Assembly (NCBI GenBank): GCA_016841365.1
Contig: JAENZI010000002.1
Location: forward strand, 244,507-308,506
Source of the DNA: Anaerolineaceae bacterium
GTDB lineage: Bacteria > Chloroflexota > Anaerolineae > Anaerolineales > Anaerolineaceae
DNA: 64,000 nt
Direction of reading: 5' to 3'
Part shown: positions 8,978 to 19,007 of the stretch, in pieces
Position numbering within the stretch: the stretch's first letter is position 1
How the letters are laid out: every line of letters begins with the position of its first letter
The notes under the pieces: model-generated
What the model was told of the DNA's origin: nothing
The model's input: only the letters and a program-made list of their open reading frames with translations
Database searches by the model: none
Position numbers and translations under genes: made by a program

Positions 8978-9877
8978 TTAATTTGCTGACCAGCGAGCAA
9001 AGAGTGAATGGGAAAGGATATGACCTTTGCTTTTATCCACGCTGACCAGTTCACCGCTGGTGATTTCTCCGCCATGTCCGCTGACGATTTCTTGCAGCGC
9101 CTGGTGGGGCACCAGCGCCGATGCCTGAATAGCATAAGAGGTCAGGCAGATGAATTTGGGATTGGGGGTCAGCACCCGCCGGCAAAGCGCAAGCAGTTCG
9201 ACGATGTCTTCAAAATAGTCCCAAACCATCCCGCTGGGGCCGCGCCCGAATTTGGGCGGGTCGAGGATGATCCCATCGTAGAAGGATTTTCGTTTCGCCT
9301 CACGTTTGAGGTATTTGCGGGCGTCTTCAACCAGCCAGCGGACGGGTGCCTTACCTAAGCCAGAGAGATCCAGGTTGTGGCTGGCCCAGGCAACCGCATG
9401 CTTGGAGGCGTCAACATGGGTCACCTCAGCGCCGGCGCGAGCTGCTGACGCAGTTGCCATGCCGGTGTAGCCAAACAAGTTGATCACTTTCAGGGGGCGA
9501 CCGGCAGACTTGATCTGATCGGCGATCCAGTCCCAATGGCTGGCTTGTTCAGGGAAAACGCCGATATGCCGCGATTTTGAAAGGCGGATTTCGCTCTTCA
9601 ACCCCTTGTAATCGATCACCCAGGGCTGCTGGATGCCGTGTTTGAAGTCCCAATAGCCGCCGAATTCATCACGGGTGGGAACCATCACTGCATCTGCGTT
9701 ATCCCATTGCTTGGCTGGCAGCCCGCGTGTCCAAATAGCCTGGGGTTCAGGCCGGATCAGCGTATATGGTCCAAAACGTTCCAGCGCTTGGCCTTTCCCC
9801 GTGTCGATCAATTCGTAACCAGTCCAGTTTGGGGAGGCGATCAAATTCAATGTTGGTAATTTTTGGTTGTCTGTCAT
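8978..9877 (-). CDS. Class I SAM-dependent methyltransferase (RlmI/RlmK-like)
   Basis: The 299-aa protein shows a Rossmann methyltransferase fold: NLFGYTGMATASAARAGAEV for the SAM loop, VDASKHAVAWA for motif II, and ILDPPKFGRG for the catalytic motif IV. The DPPKFG motif and overall layout match the RlmI/RlmK branch that methylates 23S rRNA cytosines or guanines. It lacks the N-terminal PUA domain of RlmI, so the exact target is open. Confidence 0.85.
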   Translation of the reverse strand: MTDNQKLPTLNLIASPNWTGYELIDTGKGQALERFGPYTLIRPEPQAIWTRGLPAKQWDNADAVMVPTRDEFGGYWDFKHGIQQPWVIDYKGLKSEIRLSKSRHIGVFPEQASHWDWIADQIKSAGRPLKVINLFGYTGMATASAARAGAEVTHVDASKHAVAWASHNLDLSGLGKAPVRWLVEDARKYLKREAKRKSFYDGIILDPPKFGRGPSGMVWDYFEDIVELLALCRRVLTPNPKFICLTSYAIQASALVPHQALQEIVSGHGGEITSGELVSVDKSKGHILSHSLFARWSAN

Positions 9878-9905
9878 GTGTATCCTGTTCTTTTATTTGC
9901 GATTA

Positions 9906-10805
9906 TCAGAATGATAAAGAGAGGTGGCTGTTGAGCCAAGGCAGTAAGAAGAATAACAATAATGCAATCGCGCCAGCGCGTTGCATCGGGTTTTGGAGTG
10001 CCCTCCAAAATGAAAATTTTTGACTTTCACGGTTTATTTTAAGCAGCTGGGGCAGTAAGAGAAATGCAGTCATAATTGCCCAGATTGTAAAAACCCAACC
10101 GGGGATCAGTTCGATCACGATCAGCGAAACCACAGCAGAAAATATCCCGATAACCATCAGCAAAACCATCAGAATGCGTGTGGTTTTTGCGCCCAGGAAG
10201 ACAGCAGATGAACCCTGTTGTTGTGGCGCATCGTGTTCGACGCTGTAAAGCTGCCGATGTAACTGGCTGAAGATGCTGATCGCAATGATCGACAAAAACG
10301 GCCAGAACCAGTTGCGTGTGAGCGAAGGGCTGAACGCGAGATATCCGATTAGAAAATGAAGCCCAGCGTTCATTGCACATCGTGTTAGCACGTCTACAAC
10401 AGGGATCATACTGAGCTTAGTGCCGCGATACGAACTGAGAAACCCCAAAGTCAGGCTTGCCAGACCGAGGATCAGAGACCAGCGGCCTAATGCTGCATAG
10501 AGACCCGCTGAGAACATGAGCCATAAAAAAGCCATTGATTTAGCGGTTTTCGGTGAGATTAAACCGACCGCAATCGGGTTGCGAATTATCTTGTGGTTTG
10601 CCAGGGCATCGACCGGGGCGTTTTCGATATCCCTGATCATGTAGATAAAGCCGACTGACAGAATGTTGGCAATGAGCGCGATTAGAAAACGCCAACAGAA
10701 CACGCCCTTTGCCGCAGTGAAGCCCAGCAGGGTGGTGATTGTGACGTAATAAATGTATTGATCGAGGTGGATCAGTTTTACTAACCCGGTCAGGATCTTC
10801 TTCAA
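9906..10805 (-). CDS. UbiA-family prenyltransferase-like membrane protein
   Basis: The 299-aa protein is very hydrophobic with about eight or nine transmembrane helices. The first Asp-rich motif of the UbiA family is present in altered form (YMIRDIENAPVDALAN, about residues 56-71), followed by the HKIIRNPIAVGLIS stretch that resembles the HPxKxRPxxxG sequence of decaprenyl-phosphate phosphoribosyltransferases. UbiA enzymes move a prenyl or sugar-phosphate group onto a lipid or aromatic acceptor in the membrane. No quinone or arabinogalactan genes are nearby, so the substrate is unknown. Confidence 0.72.
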   Translation of the reverse strand: MKKILTGLVKLIHLDQYIYYVTITTLLGFTAAKGVFCWRFLIALIANILSVGFIYMIRDIENAPVDALANHKIIRNPIAVGLISPKTAKSMAFLWLMFSAGLYAALGRWSLILGLASLTLGFLSSYRGTKLSMIPVVDVLTRCAMNAGLHFLIGYLAFSPSLTRNWFWPFLSIIAISIFSQLHRQLYSVEHDAPQQQGSSAVFLGAKTTRILMVLLMVIGIFSAVVSLIVIELIPGWVFTIWAIMTAFLLLPQLLKINRESQKFSFWRALQNPMQRAGAIALLLFFLLPWLNSHLSLSF

Positions 10806-10930
10806 AAAGCGCTCCGTGAATCAAAAAGCCAGTCAATTTTGAGTATACCATTTTATACTGTTTCTCAAATTGACCACGAAAGTGGTAAGCTTACGCTATA
10901 ATTTTTACAAAATGATTTAGAGGAGTGCGT

Positions 10931-12085
10931 ATGGATTTTGATAAAATTATTGACCGCAGGAACACTGAAAGCTTCAAATGGAATTATTACGACGAAGATG
11001 TGCTGCCGATGTGGGTGGCGGATATGGACTTCCGCTCTGCAGAGCCGATCATTGAAGCCCTGCAACAACGGGTCGCGCACGGTGTTTTTGGTTATGGCGG
11101 CCCGCCAAAAGGCCTTCGGGAGGCCATTACACAGCATCTTGCGTACCGCCAGAATTGGGATGTTGACATTGATCAGGTTTCATTTATTTCCGGCGTTGTG
11201 ACCGGTTTTACCCATGCCATTTACAGTCTGACGGATCCGGGCGACAAAATCCTGATCCAAACCCCGGCTTATCCGCCTTTTTTGGCTTCGCCAAAGATGG
11301 CTGGGCGCGAGATGGTGATCAACGCCCTTGTACAGGGAGCAGACGGGCGTTATGAGATCGATTTTGATGACTTCGCCGAAAAAATTGCCGCTGGGGTGAA
11401 GATGTTCATTTTATGCAATCCACAAAACCCCACGGGTCGGGTGTTCAGCAGGGAAGAATTGACCCGCATGGCTGAAATTTGCTTGAAAAATGATGTACTG
11501 ATTGTTTCGGATGAGATTCATGCTGATCTTGTGTTTTCAGAAAGTCAGCACATCCCGATTGCCAGCCTTTCGCCCGAGGTCTCGGAGAGGACAGTCACTT
11601 ATTTCGCCCCCAGTAAGACTTTTAATGTGGCGGGTTTCTCTACGTCGGTGTATGTGGCGCAAAACCCCGAAATGCGGGAGACCTTAACAAATTCTATGCG
11701 GATGTTGTTAGGACATCCGAATATTTTAGGACTGCATGCTGCTCTGGCGGCATATCGGCATGGACAGCCCTGGCTGGATGAAGCATTGGCATATATGGAA
11801 AAGAACCGGGATTACCTGGCTAAGATTGTGAATCAAGACTTACCTGGCATTCAGATGGCAGTGCCTGAGGGCACTTACCTGGGGTGGTTGGATTGCCGTG
11901 ATCTGAGATTGAATGTATCTCCTCATAGCTTTTTCCTCGAACATGCCAGGGTCGGGCTGAATGACGGCGCGGATTTTGGTGAGGCAGGCGAGGGATTCGT
12001 CCGGTTGAATTTTGGCTGCCCGCGTGCCACGCTGGAAAATGGTTTATCGATTATGAAATCGGCGCTTGAGGAGCATTTGCGATAA
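10931..12085 (+). CDS. PatB/MalY-type PLP-dependent C-S lyase (cystathionine beta-lyase)
   Basis: This fold-type I PLP enzyme of 384 aa starts MDFDKIIDRRNTESFKWNYY, with the PMWVADMDF motif diagnostic of the MalY/PatB group. The PLP-binding Lys lies in APSKTFNVAGF and the phosphate-binding Asp/Tyr segment in VSDEIHADLVF. Known members cleave cystathionine or related cysteine conjugates to thiol, pyruvate and ammonia. A GTG at 10925 overlaps the ribosome binding site GAGGAG, so ATG 10931 is preferred. It directly abuts the YdcF gene. Confidence 0.92.
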   Translation: MDFDKIIDRRNTESFKWNYYDEDVLPMWVADMDFRSAEPIIEALQQRVAHGVFGYGGPPKGLREAITQHLAYRQNWDVDIDQVSFISGVVTGFTHAIYSLTDPGDKILIQTPAYPPFLASPKMAGREMVINALVQGADGRYEIDFDDFAEKIAAGVKMFILCNPQNPTGRVFSREELTRMAEICLKNDVLIVSDEIHADLVFSESQHIPIASLSPEVSERTVTYFAPSKTFNVAGFSTSVYVAQNPEMRETLTNSMRMLLGHPNILGLHAALAAYRHGQPWLDEALAYMEKNRDYLAKIVNQDLPGIQMAVPEGTYLGWLDCRDLRLNVSPHSFFLEHARVGLNDGADFGEAGEGFVRLNFGCPRATLENGLSIMKSALEEHLR

Positions 12086-12712
12086 ATGACTGAGGACCTG
12101 AAACCCGAACAAGCAAGACCCCAGAAGGAGCGCCGAATCGGCGGTTGCTCCTGTGCCCTGCTGGGTATAGGCGGGGTTGTAATTGGGATTTTGCTGGTGT
12201 TTCTCGGGTTGATTGGTGTTGGGGCTGTTTTGATTGTGGCTGACCCGATTGAGCCGGTAGATGCCGTTGTTGTGTTGAGCGGCGGTACTGGCGACCGTTT
12301 GGCGCTGGCCATTGAGATGAATGCGGATGGGATTGCGCCGAACCTGGTGATTACTGATGCTGATCGAACAGCAAATGCCAGGCTGCGTGGTGATGCGATC
12401 GAAGGCGGGTTTGCGCGGGAGGATGTGTACATCACCGATCTGCCGGTTGACAGCACCGAAGATGAAGCCGTTGCGGTGCGCGAGTTCGCACAAGACCAGG
12501 GTTGGACGCGATTGATGGTGGTGACAGATCCGTATCACAGTTTTCGCACCAGGCTGATCTTCAGACAAGTGTTACGCGATAGCGGGATTGATGTGTTTGT
12601 GCGGCCGGTCGCAGGGCATTGGTTCAGATCAACGACATGGTTTTTGCAGGCTGAAGGCTGGCAGTTTGTTTTCCTTGAGATTGCGAAATTGGTAAACTAT
12701 TTACTATTTTAG
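12086..12712 (+). CDS. YdcF family membrane-anchored protein (DUF218)
   Basis: This 208-aa DUF218/YdcF protein has one N-terminal membrane helix (about residues 19-50). The domain shows DAVVVLSGGTGDRL near residue 59 and the conserved acidic STEDEAVAV segment. Family members include SanA and YdcF, linked to envelope integrity, but no reaction is proven for most. The ATG begins on the base after the PatB stop, so translation is probably coupled. A terminator follows. Confidence 0.85.
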   Translation: MTEDLKPEQARPQKERRIGGCSCALLGIGGVVIGILLVFLGLIGVGAVLIVADPIEPVDAVVVLSGGTGDRLALAIEMNADGIAPNLVITDADRTANARLRGDAIEGGFAREDVYITDLPVDSTEDEAVAVREFAQDQGWTRLMVVTDPYHSFRTRLIFRQVLRDSGIDVFVRPVAGHWFRSTTWFLQAEGWQFVFLEIAKLVNYLLF

Positions 12713-12720
12713 TGGTTAAC

Positions 12721-12758
12721 AAAAAATCGGGCCGCTGTTGCGACCCGATAAATTTTTT
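12721..12758. terminator. Bidirectional rho-independent terminator
   Basis: Arms TCGGGcCGC and GCGaCCCGA (one mismatch) pair around TGTT, with A6 on one side and T6 on the other. It serves the YdcF gene on the plus strand and the cold-shock gene on the minus strand. Confidence 0.82.
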
Positions 12759-12784
12759 GAAGATTGAGTTTCTTCCGTTCTTAC

Positions 12785-13096
12785 TTAGAAGTTGAAAAAT
12801 CCTCCGGAGGATTCTTCTTCTTCTTCTTCTTCTTCCTGTTCTTCAACAGTCTCGTCAATGGTTTCCTCCACTGCGATTTCCCCTTCTGCCGGGATAACAT
12901 TCGCAGCCTGTAAACCTTTGGGACCTTCTTCAATGGAGAACTCTACTTTCTGACCTTCTTTGAGCCTCTTATAACCCTCCATCTGAACTGCGGAAAAGTG
13001 AACGAAAACGTCCTCTTCACCATCGTCACGACCAATGAAACCATACCCTTTGGGGGCGCTGAACCATTTGACGGTTCCTACATAACGTTCTGACAT
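12785..13096 (-). CDS. Cold-shock domain protein with acidic, Phe-ended tail
   Basis: The first 70 residues form a cold-shock OB fold with both nucleic-acid-binding motifs (KGYGFI for RNP1, VFVHFS for RNP2) and [11 protein letters not shown]. CspA-type proteins bind single-stranded RNA or DNA and melt structure. Unlike typical 65-70 aa Csp proteins, this 103-aa version has a C-terminal tail rich in Glu with a run of eight Glu, ending GGFFNF. That layout resembles the acidic tail and hydrophobic tip of SSB, which docks partners. Strong promoter at 13167-13195. Confidence 0.93.
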   Translation of the reverse strand: MSERYVGTVKWFSAPKGYGFIGRDDGEEDVFVHFSAVQMEGYKRLKEGQKVEFSIEEGPKGLQAANVIPAEGEIAVEETIDETVEEQEEEEEEEESSGGFFNF

Positions 13097-13166
13097 GCTT
13101 ATACTCCATCTTTCTAGGATTTATTAATGTTCTGTTCATTCCCGTGTTCTGAGGAATGCCTTCATA

Positions 13167-13195
13167 AATATATTACTTCTATGGTTTGATGTCAA
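13167..13195 (-). promoter_or_regulatory. Sigma-70-type promoter of the cold-shock gene
   Basis: On the minus strand TTGACA (13190-13195) and TATATT (13167-13172) are separated by exactly 17 bases. The predicted start leaves an untranslated leader of about 60 bases before the ATG at 13096, which is shorter than the long cspA leader of E. coli. Confidence 0.75.
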
Positions 13196-13326
13196 GTTAT
13201 CGTATGCGCGGGATGGGCATTCTTGGAGGGCATTACGGCTGTCCGCTGAAGACAATAATCGCTGTTAGCACGAATAGCCATCTCCGATTTGGGGGAATTA
13301 CTGAGCCAGCAAACGGGAAATCTGGT

Positions 13327-14073
13327 TTAGTTTGAATTTTGGAGGCAGAGCAGGAGCTGCCGGAGATCACCCTGCGGGAAGATTTGGGTCACTGCCAGCA
13401 CATTATACTGAGCCGCCAGGGGGTCGAGGTCTGTTACCTCAAGCAGGTTGATGCCTGCTGGAACCTGGCCTTTGAGTATGTAGGCTATGGCATAAGGGTT
13501 CGATTGGATGTGATCTATCACGGAATCAGAGGTTGAAAGAAGCTGGGCATCAGGGTCTATGTCCTGCGAGTCAAGGTAGGTTTGGCTGAAAAGCAAGCGC
13601 AGGTGATGCCCTTGGGGGTAGGTGAGGATCTCGATGGGTTGATCCTCCTCAGTCGATCCGGTTGAATTATCGGAAATATCGTTCAAATTTTCGATGCTGC
13701 CAGTGAAGATGGCGCGCAGGCTCTCAATACTGAGCGAGCGTAAGGGCACCCGTTCGCCGGTGATGACCACGATCTCTTCTTTGCCCATCACCGCCACCTG
13801 CGGGTCGGAGGATGTGCGCTCGCCAAGCCTCAGGATCAGGTCTGCTTGAACGGGGTCAAGCGCACTGTCGGGCAGGATCTGTGTGACGATTCCGATATTT
13901 GGAAGACCTTCAGCGCAGCGATTCACATCCCTAAACCAGTGGGCTAATTCCGGTGTCACCTGGAGCGTGACCACTTCCATCTCACGCTGATCAGATTGCG
14001 GGGTTTCTGCTTTCACGCACGCAGTCAGCAATAAAAGCAGCAGGATGATCAGGCTGGAAAATTTTGTTTTCAT
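13327..14073 (-). CDS. PstS-like phosphate-type substrate-binding lipoprotein
   Basis: The 248-aa product starts MKTKFSSLII with a hydrophobic run and lipobox LLTAC, so it should be lipid-anchored on the cell surface. The body has a PBP-like pattern (IVVITGERVPLRSLSIESLRAIF, SNPYAIAYI) as in the PstS/PBP_like_2 family. No ABC permease or ATPase gene follows. It starts 8 bases after the uppP stop, so the three genes tgt, uppP and this one are one unit. The in-frame upstream start at 14115 overlaps uppP and lacks the signal peptide logic, so 14073 is used. Confidence 0.75.
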   Translation of the reverse strand: MKTKFSSLIILLLLLLTACVKAETPQSDQREMEVVTLQVTPELAHWFRDVNRCAEGLPNIGIVTQILPDSALDPVQADLILRLGERTSSDPQVAVMGKEEIVVITGERVPLRSLSIESLRAIFTGSIENLNDISDNSTGSTEEDQPIEILTYPQGHHLRLLFSQTYLDSQDIDPDAQLLSTSDSVIDHIQSNPYAIAYILKGQVPAGINLLEVTDLDPLAAQYNVLAVTQIFPQGDLRQLLLCLQNSN

Positions 14074-14080
14074 ACGATGC

Positions 14081-14902
14081 TCACAATACCCAGGCCAGAA
14101 TGGTTGCCCCACCAATCACAAAACAGTAGATCGAGAAATAAATCAATGAGTGGTTGACGAGAAATCGAAGCAGCCAGCGGATGGCGATATAGCCCACCAC
14201 CATCGCAGTCAGGAAGCCGATCACCATCAAGGGCAGGAATTCACTTAAATTTGGCACCTCAGTCAGCATTTGATAGGTGGAGAGCCCACCCGCAGCCAGC
14301 ATGATCGGGATAGACATCAGGAATGAAAATTTCCCGGCTGCTTCTCGTTTGAGGTGGCGGGTCATCCCGCCAGAAATGGTTGAACCCGAGCGGGATACAC
14401 CCGGGAAGAGCGCCAACGCCTGGAACAAGCCCATGACGAGGGCGTCAACCAGGGTAATATCCTGCACATCCCCGACCTGTTGGCTGACCTTTTCTGCAAC
14501 GAGCATCAAAACAGCAGTAAAAATCAGAGCAATCCCTGCAAAAAGGGGTGAGGTGAAGGTTTGTTCGACGAGATCCTGCAGGAAGATTCCGGCTAAACCC
14601 GCAGGGATGGTGGCTGCGATCAGCAGCCAGCCCATGCGGGCATGATGGGTGGCAAAGGGGGTGCCTTTGATGAGTTGCTTGAAGGAATCGGAAATGATCG
14701 CGACCAGATCCTTCCAAAAAAAGACGATCACCGCGACCAGGGTGCCGATCTGTACCAGCACGTTAAATATGAACATCTCTTTTTCTGGCAGGTCCCAACC
14801 AAGGAAGAAGGGCAAAATAACCAGATGACCTGAACTGGAGATCGGTAAAAATTCCGTTAACCCCTGCAAAATACCTAAAAGGATAGCCTGGATGGTTGTC
14901 AT
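14081..14902 (-). CDS. uppP: Undecaprenyl-diphosphatase (BacA)
   Basis: UppP removes a phosphate from undecaprenyl diphosphate to recycle the carrier lipid of cell-wall synthesis, in the membrane, and gives bacitracin resistance. The 273-aa protein carries both signature motifs: GLTEFLPISSSGHL (about residues 14-27) and PGVSRSGSTI. About eight transmembrane helices are evident. AGAGG precedes the ATG. It sits 14 bases after tgt. Confidence 0.95.
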   Translation of the reverse strand: MTTIQAILLGILQGLTEFLPISSSGHLVILPFFLGWDLPEKEMFIFNVLVQIGTLVAVIVFFWKDLVAIISDSFKQLIKGTPFATHHARMGWLLIAATIPAGLAGIFLQDLVEQTFTSPLFAGIALIFTAVLMLVAEKVSQQVGDVQDITLVDALVMGLFQALALFPGVSRSGSTISGGMTRHLKREAAGKFSFLMSIPIMLAAGGLSTYQMLTEVPNLSEFLPLMVIGFLTAMVVGYIAIRWLLRFLVNHSLIYFSIYCFVIGGATILAWVL

Positions 14903-14916
14903 GATGTGAACCTCTT

Positions 14917-16089
<1,173 letters not shown>

Positions 16090-16155
16090 TCATTAGTTAC
16101 ATTTAGGCGTGAAACAGACTTGAAAGGAACGTTAAGCGGGGCTATACTTCAACCC

Positions 16156-17271
16156 ATGAATACTGATGCATACTCGACCTGGCTTGAAATCGACCTGGGG
16201 GCGATTAAGAACAATGTCAGTCAAATTAAAATGATGACCCGCACACCAGTGATGGCGGTGATAAAGGCAAATGGTTATGGTCACGGTGTATTGGCAGTCG
16301 CCAAAGCGGTCACCGAGGCAGGTGCGGCTTGGTGCGGTGTTGCCCGCATTGAAGAAGCGCTCAACCTGCGGGCAGCGGGGGTGGATGCTGAGGTGATGGT
16401 GTTGGGATACACCCCGCCGGTGATGATCCCTGAAGCGATTGTGAACAATGTGCATGTCGCCATTTATGACTCGAAATTAGCCACATCGTATGCAAAGATG
16501 GCAAAAGTCACTGGCAAACGCCTGAATGCGCACCTCAAGGTTGAGACGGGCATGGGGCGCCTGGGGATGCCGCTGGACAGGGTGCCAGAATTTTTAGAGG
16601 AATATCAGCACAGTGACGCGATTGAGATTGACGGGATCTTCACACATTTTGCCCGTGCGGATGAACCGCAAGCCAGCTCTGCTGAAGATCAGTTAAAGAA
16701 ATTCAATGTTCTATTAGATCGATTACAGAGGGCAAATTTACGCCCACAAGTCGTTCACGCGGCTAATTCTGCCGCCGTGATCAACTTCCCTGAGGCATAT
16801 TTTGATCTGGTCCGTCCTGGGATCGCGATGTTTGGGCTGAACCCATCCCCTGATACCCAACTGCCGAAAACGTTCAAACCTGCGTTAACCTGGAAGGCGC
16901 GCCTGACTTCTGTGCGGGTGCTGCCGCCCAACCATGGGGTCAGCTACGGCTCGGTTTACGTGACCTCTGACCATGAGCGGATTGGGGTGATACCGGTTGG
17001 ATATGGCGATGGTTATCGCCGTGAACCCGGGCAAAAGGTGCTGGTGCAGGGGCGGGTTGTGGATGTGGTGGGTAGGATTTGTATGGATCAATCTATGCTG
17101 CAATTGGATTCGGTGCCGGACGCAAAAGCCGGCGATGAAGTGGTGCTGCTGGGCGCACAGGGAAAGCAGCGCATCTCTGCCGGTGATATCGCTGCCCGTT
17201 GGGGGACACTTAATTATGAAGTGGTGTGCGGGTTAGCAGACCGCCTGCCCCGGGTTTATTTAGAATCATGA
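16156..17271 (+). CDS. alr: Alanine racemase
   Basis: Alanine racemase makes D-alanine for peptidoglycan, with PLP. The 371-aa protein has the PLP Lys in VIKANGYGHG (near residue 38), the second catalytic Tyr in NHGVSYGSVY, and GYGDGYRR. A TTG start at 16120 would add 12 residues; ATG 16156 starts just before the conserved TWLEIDL and is preferred. Its stop overlaps the PHP gene start by ATGA. Confidence 0.95.
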   Translation: MNTDAYSTWLEIDLGAIKNNVSQIKMMTRTPVMAVIKANGYGHGVLAVAKAVTEAGAAWCGVARIEEALNLRAAGVDAEVMVLGYTPPVMIPEAIVNNVHVAIYDSKLATSYAKMAKVTGKRLNAHLKVETGMGRLGMPLDRVPEFLEEYQHSDAIEIDGIFTHFARADEPQASSAEDQLKKFNVLLDRLQRANLRPQVVHAANSAAVINFPEAYFDLVRPGIAMFGLNPSPDTQLPKTFKPALTWKARLTSVRVLPPNHGVSYGSVYVTSDHERIGVIPVGYGDGYRREPGQKVLVQGRVVDVVGRICMDQSMLQLDSVPDAKAGDEVVLLGAQGKQRISAGDIAARWGTLNYEVVCGLADRLPRVYLES

Positions 17272-17960
17272 GTCACCCAATAAACCAGCGCATCAGGGTG
17301 GAATTGCATGTGCACACACGTTTATCAAAAGACAGTTTAGCAGACCCGGAAAAAATCCTGGCGCGCTGTGAAACACTCGGTATTGACTGGATTGCCATCA
17401 CTGACCATAACGAAATTGATGCGGCGTTAGCGCTTCACGCCCGTGCGCCTGAGCGAGTGATCGTCGGCGAAGAGGTGGAGACCACCCAGGGAGAACTTTT
17501 AGGATACTTTATGTCTGAACGCGTTCCCGGAGGGCTTGACCCTATGGAGGCGATTGCGCGGCTCAAGGCACAGGGGGCGGTCATCAGCGTGCCGCATCCA
17601 CTTGATACGCAGCGCAGCACCCATTGGGAGGTAGAAGAACTTGAAAAGATCGTGCCTTACGTGGATGCCATAGAAGTATTCAACGCCCGCTGTCTGAGCA
17701 ACATTTACAACCAAAGGGCACTAGCGTTTGCCAAAAAGAATGGTTTATTACAAACGGCAGGATCAGATGCCCATTCGTTATGGGAATTGGGACGGGCAAC
17801 GATGCTCATGCCCCAATTTGATGACGCTGAAACCTTCAGAAAAGCATTGCAGGAATCAGATATTGAAGGTCGACGTTCTTCACCCTTGGTACATTTATTC
17901 TCCAGATATGCTGTGTTTGTGAAACATCTGCGGAGCGTAACCAATGAAGTCGTGGGATAG
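17268..17960 (+). CDS. PHP domain metal-dependent phosphoesterase
   Basis: The 230-aa product has PHP-domain metal motifs HVHTRLSKDS, ITDHNEIDAA and GSDAHSLWELG. PHP enzymes of this size (YciV/RnaAM-like) hydrolyse 3',5'-nucleoside bisphosphates or trim RNA ends; the exact substrate is unclear. It overlaps the alr stop by 4 bases (ATGA), so it is translationally coupled to alr. Confidence 0.88.
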   Translation: MSHPINQRIRVELHVHTRLSKDSLADPEKILARCETLGIDWIAITDHNEIDAALALHARAPERVIVGEEVETTQGELLGYFMSERVPGGLDPMEAIARLKAQGAVISVPHPLDTQRSTHWEVEELEKIVPYVDAIEVFNARCLSNIYNQRALAFAKKNGLLQTAGSDAHSLWELGRATMLMPQFDDAETFRKALQESDIEGRRSSPLVHLFSRYAVFVKHLRSVTNEVVG

Positions 17961-18059
17961 GGCATAATCAATCTCCCAGGTCCTGAGATTCGTTTATAAT
18001 CATTTTCAATACATTTATTGGTGACTGATCAAATTTCGTCTTGATATAGAGAGGACAAT

Positions 18060-18926
18060 ATGACGGATCACCCTCATCCGCAATATCCTGTCTTTGTGAT
18101 GTGCGGCCGAGACCCCAAGCGGCGCCGTCTGATGGTGGCATTGGACCCGCAAGAGCATTACAAGGTCAAAGCCCTGCTGCCGTTTTTGGGCAAGCGGTTG
18201 ATCGATTGGCAGCTCGAAGAATTACAGAAATCTCCCTATGTGGAGGGGTTGTATTTGATCGGTCTGAGTGAGGAGGATATTCGCTTTGACTATCCTGTGC
18301 AATACGTCCCAGCCGAGACGACATCGGGGTTTGCCGATAAATTAATGGCGGGGATGGCGTATCTTAACGAATTGGGGATGACGCCTGCCCAGGTTGTGGT
18401 CAGCTCATCGGATGCTCCCGCCATTAAGATTGGCGAGATCAACACTTTTTTTGAAGCGCTTAACCAAAATCAACCCTGTGATTTTTTTGTTTCACTTGTG
18501 CCTGAGGATATTGCAGAAAAAGAATTTCCGAAATCAGGGCGGGCTGTGGCGCGGTTTTGTGATCATCACGTTTTCCCAGGTGAACTGTATGCGTTGAGCC
18601 CCAGGGCAATCGCTGTTCAGAAAGACGTGATCCACGAGCTTGGTCAGCGCAGGCGCAAGATCAATCGGAAAAAGAAGAAGGTATCTTTGGGTCCGATGAT
18701 CCGGTTTGTGGCAAAACGCCCTAAGACCTGGGTAATGATCATTAAATATGTTTTTGGCCGCGCAACATTAGCAGATGGAGAGAAAGCCCTGTCAAAAGCG
18801 TTCAACCTGGTCATTCGTACGGTCGTGATCCCGGATGTCGGCTTTGGGATGGACATGGATTTACCTGAGGATTATGAGCGGTTGAAGGCATATGTTAAGA
18901 AAACAAAAATTGTTCCAGAAGGATAA
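18060..18926 (+). CDS. MobA-like NTP transferase family protein
   Basis: The 288-aa product resembles the nucleotidyltransferase fold (NTP_transf_3). The sequence holds LLPFLGKRLIDWQLEEL (partial acceptor loop) and VVVSSSDAPAI, in which Asp is placed like the metal-binding Asp. The N-terminal consensus loop (LAGGxGxRmG) is degraded (VMCGRDPKRRRLMVAL), so catalytic activity is uncertain. A basic central patch (QRRRKINRKKKKVSLG) follows. AGAGGA lies before the ATG. No clear pathway partner. Confidence 0.65.
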   Translation: MTDHPHPQYPVFVMCGRDPKRRRLMVALDPQEHYKVKALLPFLGKRLIDWQLEELQKSPYVEGLYLIGLSEEDIRFDYPVQYVPAETTSGFADKLMAGMAYLNELGMTPAQVVVSSSDAPAIKIGEINTFFEALNQNQPCDFFVSLVPEDIAEKEFPKSGRAVARFCDHHVFPGELYALSPRAIAVQKDVIHELGQRRRKINRKKKKVSLGPMIRFVAKRPKTWVMIIKYVFGRATLADGEKALSKAFNLVIRTVVIPDVGFGMDMDLPEDYERLKAYVKKTKIVPEG

Positions 18927-19007
18927 AAATTTTTAATGACGACATATATTGATTTAATTTAATCACTGCAATTATACGAAAAGACCCTGCAACTTCAAAG
19001 GAGAAAC

